A DNA stretch of 25,863 nucleotides, taken from contig DATKCF010000004.1 in NCBI GenBank assembly GCA_035513345.1, positions 1 through 25,863 of the forward strand. Reading direction: 5' to 3'. Source of the DNA: DATKCF01 sp035513345 (GTDB lineage: Bacteria > Gemmatimonadota > Gemmatimonadetes > Longimicrobiales > RSA9). A program made the translations under genes and the position numbers. Under the pieces are notes generated by a model that was given only the letters and a program-made list of their open reading frames with translations, searched no databases and was not told where the DNA came from. Below are positions 1 to 8,468 of this stretch, in pieces; position 1 is the stretch's first letter, and each line of letters starts with the position of its first letter.

Positions 1-73
1 CACCGTGGCCGAGTTGAGAACGCATCGGTAACGGCGGCTGGCCTCTTCGACCTACCCGGGAGTAACTTTCGTC

Positions 74-343
74 ATGATCGAACACGCAGGGAGTAGAAGC
101 ACCCAGCCGGCGGAGCCCGCGATACCCCGTGATACGTCGCATGAGGCCTGGGAAGTCCAGATGGCCGCACTCAGGCGCCTCGGTCCCACTGGACGTGTGG
201 CAGTGGCTGTGGACCTGAGCGAATCGGTGCGGGCAGTGCAGGTCGCTGGCATTGAGGCTGCGCACCCGGAATGGAGCCGAGCGGAGGTTGTCCGCCATCT
301 CGTAAGCACGCAGTACGGGGTTGAATTGCCGAGGGGGCGGTGA
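74..343 (+). CDS. Small protein paired with a nucleotidyltransferase, function unknown
   Basis: An 89-residue soluble protein without signal peptide or membrane segment. The start ATG at 74 has only a weak upstream ribosome site. Its second half reads like short helical proteins that I recall upstream of nucleotidyltransferases (pattern DLSESVRAVQVAGI, then HPEWSRAEVVRHL, ending near YGVELP). I cannot assign it to a named family. Its stop overlaps the start of the next gene (GTGA, 4 nt), so the two are almost certainly co-translated. By position it could be an antitoxin, a toxin or an accessory subunit of the nucleotidyltransferase; this is inference from the arrangement only. The gene is well supported by the overlap, the function is not. 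Confidence 0.72.
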   Translation: MIEHAGSRSTQPAEPAIPRDTSHEAWEVQMAALRRLGPTGRVAVAVDLSESVRAVQVAGIEAAHPEWSRAEVVRHLVSTQYGVELPRGR

Positions 344-903
344 CGCTCGCTTCACTCCTGCGGACCGTAGTTGGTGTTCTCGAGGAATCCGGCACACCCT
401 ACATGCTCACCGGTTCGATGGCCGGTGCCTACTATTCACTCCCGCGGGCTACGCAGGACGTCGATTTCGTTCTTGACGCCGATCGAGGCCAGGTAGATGA
501 TCTCGTCCGGCGATTCACCGATCGCGGATACTATGCAAGTAGCACGGCGGCCCGCGAAGCTCTGCGATTCCACGGTCAATTCAACGTGATCGATCCCGCG
601 AGTGGATGGAAGGTGGACCTGATCATTCGGAAGGACCGCTCGTTCAGTTCAGAGGAATTCTCCAGACGACGCCCCGCCGAGGTTCTGGGAGTCTCCGTCA
701 GCATTACCACGCCCGAGGATCTGGTATTGGCCAAACTGGAGTGGGCGAAGCTCGGCGATTCAGCGCTTCAGCGACGCGATGTGGCGCAATTGGTTCGGTT
801 TCGCTGGGAAACGTTGGATCGTGACTACATTGACCACTGGGCTATCGAGTTGGGCCTCAAGGACGAGTGGGATGCCGTTGCTCGGGACGTCGCATCTGAA
901 TGA
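340..903 (+). CDS. Nucleotidyltransferase of the AbiEii/MNT-like type
   Basis: A 187-residue cytoplasmic protein of the DNA polymerase beta-like nucleotidyltransferase superfamily. The signature is visible: G25-S26, then D40-V-D42 in the ATQDVDFV strand, and a third acidic residue D93 in WKVDLII, giving the usual three metal-binding aspartates. The helix TPEDLVLAKLEWAKLG near residues 127-142 is typical of the AbiEii-like/DUF6036 group. The start is GTG at 340, preceded by a G-rich Shine-Dalgarno (AGGGGG) inside the end of the upstream gene, with a 4-nt overlap. Such enzymes transfer nucleotides to tRNA, protein or small molecules and often occur in toxin-antitoxin or phage-defence pairs. The substrate cannot be told from the sequence. 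All expected catalytic residues are present, so the protein should be active. Confidence 0.85.
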   Translation: MTLASLLRTVVGVLEESGTPYMLTGSMAGAYYSLPRATQDVDFVLDADRGQVDDLVRRFTDRGYYASSTAAREALRFHGQFNVIDPASGWKVDLIIRKDRSFSSEEFSRRRPAEVLGVSVSITTPEDLVLAKLEWAKLGDSALQRRDVAQLVRFRWETLDRDYIDHWAIELGLKDEWDAVARDVASE

Positions 904-946
904 AGCGCTGCGCCGGCATCAAACGATGACACAAGGGATGGCGATC

Positions 947-2122
947 ATGAAGTCACAGGCGATACATGGTGGGCACAGGATGGCGCGCCGGATTGCACGC
1001 GCGACCTGCACTGTGATGGTCGGTGCAACAGCATTCGCGCCGGCATGCACAGGCGGCCAATCGACCGCAATGGCAGGCGGCCAGGCCGCGATGCCGCAGC
1101 GATTCGAGGCGTCGCCAGTTTCGCCGGATCGCGTCTACGCGCTCCTTGCCGAACTCGCGGCGGATTCGATGGAAGGCCGTGAGACCGGAGAGCCGGGTGC
1201 ATTGCGCGCTGCGACCATGATCGCGCGGGAGATGCGCGCGGCCGGGCTGGAGGCGGCAAGCGATAGTGGCTACTTCCAGCGCGTGCCTACGGCAATCACG
1301 ACAATCATTCGGCTGCGCGACGGACAGGAGTTCCGCCGCGAAGGGCTGACGATGCTGTCGGACTTCGATGCGCTCGACACCATCCCCGCGGCCAGGCACC
1401 GCCGGTCCGTCAACGTCATTGGCGTGCTGCGTGGCAGTGATCCTTCCGTCGCGAACGAACACATCCTCGTCGGCGCGCACTACGACCACGTAGGCATTGG
1501 CCAGCCGCTGAATGGCGACTCGATCTACAACGGCGCGGATGATGACGCGTCCGGGACAATCGCGGTACTCGAGATCGCCCGGGTGCTCGCGGCCGGGCCG
1601 CCGCCTCGCCGTACCATCGTGTTCGCCGCCACGACAGGTGAGGAGATGGGCCTGCTCGGAACGCGCTGGTACATCGCGAATCCGATCCTGCCAATGGATC
1701 AGATGGTGGCGGACCTCCAGATCGAGATGATCGGTCGGCCCGATTCGCTGGCCGGCGGGCCGGGCCGCGCATGGCTGACCGGCTACGAACGCTCGACCAT
1801 GGGAAACATGCTGGCCGACAACGGCATCCCGATCGTTCCCGATGCACGGCCCGACCAGAACTTCTTCATGCGCAGCGACAACATCGCGTTCGCACGGCTC
1901 GGCATTCCGGCGCACACCCTGTCAAGCTTCAACCTGCACACGGACTACCATCGTCCGAGCGATGAGGTGCAGCACACGGACCGCGTGCACATGGCCGCGG
2001 TGATCGATGCCACGATACAGGCCGTCTGGCATCTCGCCAACGGACCGAAGCCCGAATGGCATCCCGGGCTGCGGCCGTGCGCGCAGGACGAACATCCCCG
2101 CGAAGGCGTCTGCACCAACTGA
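947..2122 (+). CDS. Exported M28-family zinc aminopeptidase
   Basis: A 391-residue metallopeptidase of family M28 (aminopeptidase Y/glutamate carboxypeptidase-like), which removes amino acids from the N-terminus of peptides outside the cytoplasm. Co-catalytic zinc ligands and active-site residues are in order: H178 and D180 in GAHYDHVG, D198 in NGADDDASG, E232-E233 in TTGEEMGLLG, an acidic residue in QIEMIGRPDS, and H331 in FNLHTDYHRPSDE. I chose ATG 947 because AAGGGATGG lies about 6 nt upstream and the reading begins with basic residues and a hydrophobic stretch ending AFAPAC, a signal peptide with a poor lipobox-like end. Other in-frame starts at 926, 938 and 980 are possible. It follows the nucleotidyltransferase by 43 nt on the same strand but shows no functional link to it. 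It converges on the ADOP permease gene 53 nt away, with no clear terminator between. Confidence 0.9.
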   Translation: MKSQAIHGGHRMARRIARATCTVMVGATAFAPACTGGQSTAMAGGQAAMPQRFEASPVSPDRVYALLAELAADSMEGRETGEPGALRAATMIAREMRAAGLEAASDSGYFQRVPTAITTIIRLRDGQEFRREGLTMLSDFDALDTIPAARHRRSVNVIGVLRGSDPSVANEHILVGAHYDHVGIGQPLNGDSIYNGADDDASGTIAVLEIARVLAAGPPPRRTIVFAATTGEEMGLLGTRWYIANPILPMDQMVADLQIEMIGRPDSLAGGPGRAWLTGYERSTMGNMLADNGIPIVPDARPDQNFFMRSDNIAFARLGIPAHTLSSFNLHTDYHRPSDEVQHTDRVHMAAVIDATIQAVWHLANGPKPEWHPGLRPCAQDEHPREGVCTN

Positions 2123-2175
2123 CGGACGCGGCGCCGCCCATGTTGCGCGGACCGCTACGGACGGAACCGGGTCGT

Positions 2176-4839
2176 CTACTCCGCGCGCAACGCGGAGATC
2201 GGATCGATGCGTGTCACACGTACGGCGGGCAGTGCGCACGCGAAGAGCGCGACGCCGGTCAGCAGGATGATGCTGCCCGCCAGCGTCAACGGGTCGCCCG
2301 GCCCGACTGATACGAGCGCGGATTCGACGAACCGCCGCAGCGCGAGAGAAGCGCCCAGTCCCAGCACGACGCCGGCGACGACCGGCACCATCGCATCGCG
2401 TACCACGCGACGCGCCACTCCCTGTGGCACGGCGCCCAACGCGATCCGAACACCCATTTCGCGCCGCCTGCGTTCCACCGAATACGCGACGACGCCGTGT
2501 ATGCCGATGGCGGCGAGGGCCAGCGCGATCACGCCGAATCCACCAATCACGAGCATCGCGAAACGCGGATCATCGAGCTGACGCCCGGCCAGGGCCCTGG
2601 CCGTGCCGATCTCGAACGGCACCTGCGGTGCCAGACGCGACACTTCCGAGCGGACCGCCGCCGCGACCGCGCCGGCACCGCCTTCCGTGCGCAGCGTCAG
2701 TACGCCATCGCGGGCTCGCCATGGCCGCTGCGTTGCAGGAACGTAGACCGTCGGATTGACGTCCTGCACGTAGCTTCGCTGCCTTACGGCTCCGACGACA
2801 CCGATGATGGTGACCCAGTTGTCGGTGCCGTAGACGAACGAATCGTTGCGCAGATTGCGGATACGCCGGCCGACTGGATCGGTGTCGCCGAAGTACTGGC
2901 GGGCAAACGCAGCGTCGACCACAGCCACCTCTGTGGCGCCCGGACGGTCGGACTCGTCGAACAGACGGCCGCGTACGAGTGGAATCCGCATTGCACCGAA
3001 ATAGCCGCCATCGGCAACACGGTACTCGCCATACGCCAGCGAAGCCTCACCTTCGATGTCGACGCCGCCATTCACACCGCCCGTCATTGGCAGGTGCGAC
3101 ACGATCCCCACGCGCGTCACGCCGGGAATCCGCTCGAGCGCAGGAACCAGCGAAGCGTGAAGCCCGATCAGCGCAGTGTCGTCCGGATACATGGACTGCG
3201 GGACGTACAGGTTGACCGTCACGACGTCGTTCGAGTCGAACCCTGGATCGACGGAGATGACCTCGCGGAAGCTGCGGATCAGCAGACCCGCCGCCACGAG
3301 CAGCACGAACGCCAGCCCCACTTCCGCGGCCACGAGCACACTCCAGACCGTCCCCCGGCGGCCCGTGCCGCCGCGGTCGCCACCACGCAGCAGCGTCGCG
3401 GCCGACCGGTCATCCGAACGCAGTGCCGGCGCCAGCCCGAACAGCAGAGCGGCAACGACCGACAGGAGCAGCGTGAACATCAGCAATGGCAACGACAGGG
3501 ACGTTTCGCGCAGACCCAGAACCTGGGCGGGCGCAGCCGCGCGCAGCACCACGAGAACGGCGAACGCCAGACCAAGGCCCGCCGCACCGCCGACCAGCGA
3601 GAGCAGAAGGTTCTCCGTCAGCAACTGGCGCAACAGCCGGGGCCGGCTCGCGCCCAGTGACGCGCGCACCGCCACTTCCCGCCTGCGTACCACCGACCTC
3701 GCCAGCACCGCACTCGCCAGGTTCGAACACGCAACCAGCAGCACGATCGCCGACGCGCCGAGCAGCAGTAGCAGCGGCGTGCGGTACGAGCCGTACAGCG
3801 CGTCGGAGAGACGCGTCACGCCTACCGTCACCGCGTCGATCGAGCCCGCGTACGCTTCGGCGAGCCGCCCGCCGATGGCGGCCATCTCCGACTGTGCCGC
3901 TTCCAGCGTCACGCCGTCCGCCAGACGAGCAACAACCTCGTAGTTGTGCGATGTGCGCGTGCCACCCGCGCTCGGATACTGCACCACCCATACATCCGTG
4001 CCCAACGGAAAGTCGAAGCGCGCCGGCAGCACCGCCGATACCGGAAACGGGTATCCACCCATCTCGATGCTCAGCGAACCCAGGTCCCGAACACCACCCA
4101 GCACACTCTGCCAGAACGATTCGCTCACCACCGCCATGCCCGCATCACCTGCCAGGATCTCCGATGCCTCGGGAATGCGTCCGACAAGCGCCTGCGCGCG
4201 CATCACATCGAAGAACTCACCCGTCACGATCGACACCGACCGCCGCACTGGCGCCTCACCTCCGAGCACCGGCGTCGCGAACGGTCCGCGGTACGCCGAC
4301 AGCTCGACGAACGACGTCGACAGCGAACGCCAGTCCATGTAGTTCGGCTCCGCCACCGGGATCGTGACGCCCTGTTCGTTCAACTCCGTCAACGTCACCA
4401 GCCGCGACGGTTCTTCGTACGGCAACGGCGCCAGCAGCAGGCTGTCGATCACGCTGAATACCGCCACGTTCGCACCTATGCCCAGGCCCAGCGTGAGAAT
4501 CGCGGCCACCGTGAATGCGCGTTGTCGACCAAGCACACGGACGCCCTGCCGCACGTCCTGTATCACCGTCTCGAACCACCGCGCCAGCAACATTGACCGC
4601 CGCTGCCTCGCCGCGATCGCGCTGCATTCCGTCTCGATCGCCGCAGCGTCACCGAACAGCCGCTCCGCTTCCGACAGCGCCGCCGCTGGCGACCATCCGC
4701 GTGACACGAGTTCCTCCACCTTCATCGCCAGGTGTGAATCCAGCTCACGCCGCACATCCTCTCGCACCGGCCGCTCGAACAGCCGCCCGCGTCGACGCCC
4801 GCCCGAGCCTGTCACGCGATCCCGCCCACCCGAGTCCAT
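2176..4839 (-). CDS. ADOP-type ABC transporter permease (duplicated MacB/FtsX)
   Basis: An 887-residue inner-membrane protein of the acidobacterial duplicated orphan permease group. Order: a cytoplasmic prefix domain (about 20-85, helical, with RELDSHLAMKVEEL), a first membrane helix near 108-135, a periplasmic MacB core, an FtsX permease block around 360-480, a second MacB core, and a final FtsX block ending in DPISALRAE, a hallmark C-terminus of these proteins. The start is ATG 4839, which shares its A with the TGA of the PadR gene (TGATG) and has GGGAGGTGG 6 nt upstream. A longer in-frame GTG at 4908 lies inside padR and has no such ribosome site. MacB-like permeases need an ATPase for macrolide, peptide or lipoprotein export. 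None is encoded in this window, as is usual for this orphan class. Substrate unknown. Confidence 0.92.
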   Translation of the reverse strand: MDSGGRDRVTGSGGRRRGRLFERPVREDVRRELDSHLAMKVEELVSRGWSPAAALSEAERLFGDAAAIETECSAIAARQRRSMLLARWFETVIQDVRQGVRVLGRQRAFTVAAILTLGLGIGANVAVFSVIDSLLLAPLPYEEPSRLVTLTELNEQGVTIPVAEPNYMDWRSLSTSFVELSAYRGPFATPVLGGEAPVRRSVSIVTGEFFDVMRAQALVGRIPEASEILAGDAGMAVVSESFWQSVLGGVRDLGSLSIEMGGYPFPVSAVLPARFDFPLGTDVWVVQYPSAGGTRTSHNYEVVARLADGVTLEAAQSEMAAIGGRLAEAYAGSIDAVTVGVTRLSDALYGSYRTPLLLLLGASAIVLLVACSNLASAVLARSVVRRREVAVRASLGASRPRLLRQLLTENLLLSLVGGAAGLGLAFAVLVVLRAAAPAQVLGLRETSLSLPLLMFTLLLSVVAALLFGLAPALRSDDRSAATLLRGGDRGGTGRRGTVWSVLVAAEVGLAFVLLVAAGLLIRSFREVISVDPGFDSNDVVTVNLYVPQSMYPDDTALIGLHASLVPALERIPGVTRVGIVSHLPMTGGVNGGVDIEGEASLAYGEYRVADGGYFGAMRIPLVRGRLFDESDRPGATEVAVVDAAFARQYFGDTDPVGRRIRNLRNDSFVYGTDNWVTIIGVVGAVRQRSYVQDVNPTVYVPATQRPWRARDGVLTLRTEGGAGAVAAAVRSEVSRLAPQVPFEIGTARALAGRQLDDPRFAMLVIGGFGVIALALAAIGIHGVVAYSVERRRREMGVRIALGAVPQGVARRVVRDAMVPVVAGVVLGLGASLALRRFVESALVSVGPGDPLTLAGSIILLTGVALFACALPAVRVTRIDPISALRAE

Positions 4840-5192
4840 CACACGCCACCTCCCGCCGGCGCCATCGCGCGCAACACCCTCGACATCGCTTCCACGTACC
4901 TCGTCCACATCCGGACCTCCGAACGCAGACCCGCACGACCCGCCTCCGTCAGCGTGTAGTACCGCGCTTCACGACCCGTCTCCGTCACGCCCCACTCCGA
5001 CTCCAGCAGCCCCTTCTGTTCCAGCCGCCGCAGCGCCGGATACAACGCGCCTTCCTGAACCTCGAACGTGTCGTCCGTCGTCTCCGCGATCCACCGCGAA
5101 ACGCCGTAGCCGTGCATCGATCCACCACTCACGGCCTTCAGGATCATCACGTCCAGTGTGCCCCGCAGGAGGGGTACAGGTCGCTCGGTCAC
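4839..5192 (-). CDS. PadR-family transcriptional repressor
   Basis: A 117-residue winged-helix regulator of the short PadR group. It begins with PLLRGTLDVMILKAV, continues with the MHGYGV turn, the recognition-helix region EGALYPALRRLEQKGLLES and the wing TETGREARYYTLTEAG, and ends in a dimerising helix. The start is GTG at 5192, with AGGAG 8 nt upstream; the reading frame also extends upstream to a TTG at 5273, but that would run through the operator and lacks a ribosome site. The gene is translationally coupled to the ADOP permease (TGATG). PadR-ADOP pairs are common in Acidobacteria and Gemmatimonadota, where the regulator is expected to repress its own operon until a ligand binds. The palindrome at 5243-5265 is the likely operator. 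Confidence 0.92.
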   Translation of the reverse strand: MTERPVPLLRGTLDVMILKAVSGGSMHGYGVSRWIAETTDDTFEVQEGALYPALRRLEQKGLLESEWGVTETGREARYYTLTEAGRAGLRSEVRMWTRYVEAMSRVLRAMAPAGGGV

Positions 5193-5242
5193 TCGAGTGT
5201 CTCCTGGCTGAGTCTGTTGCCCGCGCCAACCCACAACGTTTC

Positions 5243-5273
5243 TATACATAATGTTTCTATGTATACGGGTCAA
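5243..5273 (-). promoter_or_regulatory. Promoter and palindromic operator of the PadR-ADOP operon
   Basis: On the minus strand TTGACC (5273-5268) is followed after exactly 17 nt by TATGTA (5250-5245), a plausible sigma-70 promoter although the -10 is weak. A perfect inverted repeat, TATACATA (5243-5250) and TATGTATA (5258-5265) with a 7-nt spacer, overlaps the -10 and the spacer. A direct repeat GTTTCTAT (5238-5245 and 5253-5260) is superimposed. The AT-rich dyad stands out in GC-rich surroundings. Its position fits a PadR operator that blocks RNA polymerase. It also lies upstream of the divergent gene at 5383, 117 nt from that start, so shared control is possible. Confidence 0.7.
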
Positions 5274-5382
5274 GCCGTTCGGCGGTTTCGCCGGGCCACG
5301 TGGATTCCGCTACCGTCAGGTCGGGTGGCCCCCCGGTCGTCCGATTCGGCGCGACGGGCCGGTCAGACTTACATTGAGATCC

Positions 5383-8300
5383 ATGAGGAAACGCGTGATC
5401 AGAGGCTCACTGTGCGCGGCGAGTGTGCCCGTGCTCGGGCTGGCGCTGGCGCTTGCGCTGGCCGTGGCGGGCGAAGCGGCGGCGCAGATCAGGCCGTCGG
5501 CACCGTACCGGGTGATCGAATCGGCGCACTTCCACGTGACGTACGGCGAGGGTCTGGAGCCACTGGCGCGTCGGGTGGTGGAGGCGGCGGAGCGATCGCA
5601 CGCGGTACTGGAGTCGACACTGTCCCGGGCCCCGTCCGGCAAGGTCGACATTCTGCTTGTGGACGGTGTCGATTTCTCGAACGGGTTCGCGAGTCCGTTC
5701 CCGTCGAACAGGATCGTGCTGTATGCGCGTCCGCCGGTCGACGACGAGGCGTTGAGCTACAGCACGGACTGGCTGGAGCTGGTGGTGTCGCACGAGTTGA
5801 CGCACACCTTCCAGATGGACCGCGCGGGTCGGGTGGGTCGCGCGCTGCGGTCGGTGTTCGGCCGGATGCCGTTGATCTATCCGATGTTTCCGTCGGTGGG
5901 TACGCCGGCGTGGAGTACGGAAGGGCTGGCGGTGGACGTGGAGTCGTCGTACACGGGGCAGGGTCGCGGTCACGGCAGTGATCACGAGATGATCGTACGG
6001 ACGGCGGTGCTGGCGGGTGAGCCGGATCGGATGGGCCGGTTGAACGAGAATTCGCCGATCTGGCCGGGCGGTCAGCGGGCGTACATCTATGGCTCGCTGT
6101 TCATGGCGTACCTGTCGGAGCAGTACGGCGAGGACGTGCACGGCCGGATTCTGGACCGGACGGCGAGCGCGATCCTGCCGCCGTTTCTGTTCTGGGACAA
6201 CGTGGCGTATCGGGCGTTCGGCACGACATTCGACGCGGCGTACGAATCGTGGCTGTCGGGTCTGAACCGGCAGTATTCGGCGTTCGCGGATTCGTTGTCG
6301 GCCAGCGGTCTGACGGAGTCGAAGCGACTGACGGATCACGGCCGGATCGCCTCCGATCCGCGGGTGTCGCCGGACGGACGGCGCCTGGTCTACACGGCCG
6401 AAGATGGCAAGGCGAACAGTTCGGTGCGCACTATCGATTCCGCCACGGGCGACGTCGAGCAATCGATCCGCCGTAACGGTGGCGGAGTGCAGACGTGGCT
6501 GGCGGATGGCCGCCTGCTGGTTTCGCAGTACGAGTTCGACGGACCGTACCGCATCCTGTCGGATCTGTGGATCGTGGGACAGGACGGTGGTCGTCTGACG
6601 AACGGCGCGCGACTTCAGGCGCCTGATGTGAGCGTGAACGGTCGAATCGTCGCGGTGCAGAACGGCGGTGGTGGTGCGGAACTGGCGCTGGTCGATCTGC
6701 GCACGGGTGAAACGCGAACGATCACGGCCGGCGGCGCACGCGTGTTGTGGTCGTTTCCACGCTGGTCACCGGACGGCTCGCGGATTGCCGCGTCGCGTTG
6801 GACCGGCGATGGCGAACACGCGATCGTGGTGATGGACACGATGGGCGCATCAATGACGACGGTCATGAGCGGGACCGAGCTGAACCTCGCGCCGGCGTGG
6901 TCGCCCGATGGCAGCTACCTGCTGTTCTCGTCGGACCGGACCGGCATTACGAATCTGTACGCCGCCGACCTGCGGAGTCCTGGCTCGCCGCGACTGTGGC
7001 AGGTGACGAACGTACTCACGGGTGCGTTCGGTCCGGAGGTATCGCCGGACGGCACGACAATCTACTTCTCGAAGTACCACGCGAACGGGTACGCGATCGA
7101 GCGGATGCCGTTCGATCCGGCGGCATGGCGAGCACCATCGGTCGCTCGACTGCGCGCGGAATCCGGCGTCGAAGGCGAAGCGGGCGAGGGTGTTGTCGTG
7201 GACTCGGCCGTGTCGCCATCGGTGATCGAATCGAACGGCGTACGGGCGACATCGGGATCGACGGACGGCGACGAGGCCGCAGCACAGCTCGACTCGCGGC
7301 CATACTCGCCATGGCGAACGCTCGCTCCGACGTTCTGGGCGCCGGTGCTCACGAGCACCGATGCTACCGGCACATTCCTGGGCGCCTCGATCCGTGGCCA
7401 GGACATCATCAACCGTCACGCGTTCCGTGCTGCGGCTGTGTTCGACATCGAGGGATCCGGCCGGTGGGAGGGCGGCGTCAGTTATTCGAACGCGCGGCTC
7501 GGGAACCCTGTCATGACGGTGACGGCCCGGCGGCAGTGGTCGGACCTCGGCGCAATCCAGCTGACAGAGACCACGACGGGACAGCGGCTCGAACGGGATG
7601 ACGCGATGTCCGCGTACGCGACGTTCGTGCTCCGCAGCTGGCGAAGGAGCGTCTCGCTGTCGACCGGCATCGAGCGGCAATGGTTCCACCAGATGCTTGT
7701 CGACCAGCCCCGGTTCCGGTTGCTTGACCCTGAGGACACGCAGACGAATCTGTTCGCGAACCTCTCGGTCGTGCGCACGCAAAGCCCGCCGTACGCGATC
7801 AGTCGCGAGGACGGATACACGTTCGTGATCAACGTCGAGCGCTCGCTCGAGGACGAAAGCACCGCTTTCCGCGACTCGACAGGCGTTCACCACGAGAACT
7901 ACACGGAATGGCGGAGCGCCGGCGCCATCTACAAGAGCGTGGACGCGGGCGGCTTCGCGCATCACGTGATCGCGCTACGCGGCAGCGGTTTCCTGAGCAC
8001 TGGTGGCGGCGCGGGGCTTCAGCGACTCGGCGGGGCGACGGGCTCGTATGCCGAACTGCTCGGCTTCGGCGTGGCGGGCGGCTCTCGACTGTTGCCCGTA
8101 CGCGGATTCACACCGAGTGTGCTCGCCGGCACGCGCGCGTGGACCGCGACCGCGGAATGGCGAGCGCCGATCGCACTCGTGGGCCGGCGCCCATCGTTCA
8201 GCCCGTTCTTCATCGACCGCATTTCCGCGAACGCGTTCCTCGATGCGGGTGATGCGTGGTGTTCGACCGAGGAACAACTGGTCTCGCAGTTCTGCCGCAA

Positions 8301-8466
8301 CATCGAGCTGGCCGTCACCCCGATCGTCGGGGTCGGCGCCGAACTCGCCATCGACTTCGGCTTCGCCGGCATCTTCACCGGCCGGGCTCGCGCCGGCGTC
8401 GGCGTGCCCCTGCGCGGGCCTCAGGATCGGGCACGGCCGTACCTGCTGATCGGATCGAACTTCTGA
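5383..8466 (+). CDS. Surface protein: gluzincin metallopeptidase, TolB-like propeller and outer-membrane barrel
   Basis: A 1027-residue exported protein with three parts. A signal peptide (about 1-33, cleavage near EAAAQ) precedes a metallopeptidase domain with HELTH at 137-141 and a downstream E180 in WSTEGLAV, the zinc ligands of MA-clan gluzincins. Residues about 311-580 hold repeated TolB/PD40 propeller blades (DPRVSPDGRRLVY, RWSPDGSRIA, PAWSPDGSYLLFSSD, PEVSPDGTTIYFS). From about 650 the sequence alternates as in an outer-membrane beta barrel and ends in F (YLLIGSNF), as barrel proteins do for BAM recognition; the last third resembles the Omp85/surface-antigen fold. The start ATG 5383 is chosen because it begins the signal peptide; the ribosome site is weak. 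Likely a cell-surface peptidase anchored by its own barrel. The next gene starts 2 nt after the stop, so they are probably one operon. Confidence 0.88.
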   Translation: MRKRVIRGSLCAASVPVLGLALALALAVAGEAAAQIRPSAPYRVIESAHFHVTYGEGLEPLARRVVEAAERSHAVLESTLSRAPSGKVDILLVDGVDFSNGFASPFPSNRIVLYARPPVDDEALSYSTDWLELVVSHELTHTFQMDRAGRVGRALRSVFGRMPLIYPMFPSVGTPAWSTEGLAVDVESSYTGQGRGHGSDHEMIVRTAVLAGEPDRMGRLNENSPIWPGGQRAYIYGSLFMAYLSEQYGEDVHGRILDRTASAILPPFLFWDNVAYRAFGTTFDAAYESWLSGLNRQYSAFADSLSASGLTESKRLTDHGRIASDPRVSPDGRRLVYTAEDGKANSSVRTIDSATGDVEQSIRRNGGGVQTWLADGRLLVSQYEFDGPYRILSDLWIVGQDGGRLTNGARLQAPDVSVNGRIVAVQNGGGGAELALVDLRTGETRTITAGGARVLWSFPRWSPDGSRIAASRWTGDGEHAIVVMDTMGASMTTVMSGTELNLAPAWSPDGSYLLFSSDRTGITNLYAADLRSPGSPRLWQVTNVLTGAFGPEVSPDGTTIYFSKYHANGYAIERMPFDPAAWRAPSVARLRAESGVEGEAGEGVVVDSAVSPSVIESNGVRATSGSTDGDEAAAQLDSRPYSPWRTLAPTFWAPVLTSTDATGTFLGASIRGQDIINRHAFRAAAVFDIEGSGRWEGGVSYSNARLGNPVMTVTARRQWSDLGAIQLTETTTGQRLERDDAMSAYATFVLRSWRRSVSLSTGIERQWFHQMLVDQPRFRLLDPEDTQTNLFANLSVVRTQSPPYAISREDGYTFVINVERSLEDESTAFRDSTGVHHENYTEWRSAGAIYKSVDAGGFAHHVIALRGSGFLSTGGGAGLQRLGGATGSYAELLGFGVAGGSRLLPVRGFTPSVLAGTRAWTATAEWRAPIALVGRRPSFSPFFIDRISANAFLDAGDAWCSTEEQLVSQFCRNIELAVTPIVGVGAELAIDFGFAGIFTGRARAGVGVPLRGPQDRARPYLLIGSNF

Positions 8467-8468
8467 GG

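Noticed and set aside
1..31. A short open frame ending in TAA at 29-31 that could be the tail of an upstream gene
   Set aside because: Only nine codons are visible, too few to support a gene.
2107..2175. Terminator between the M28 peptidase and the ADOP gene
   Set aside because: The short palindrome GCGGCGCCGC is present but has no loop or T-run.
8256..8468. Longer N-terminus of the oligopeptidase-like protein (in-frame from 8256)
   Set aside because: It would overlap the barrel end of the preceding gene by about 210 nt and would place the signal peptide internally; ATG 8469 begins the signal peptide.
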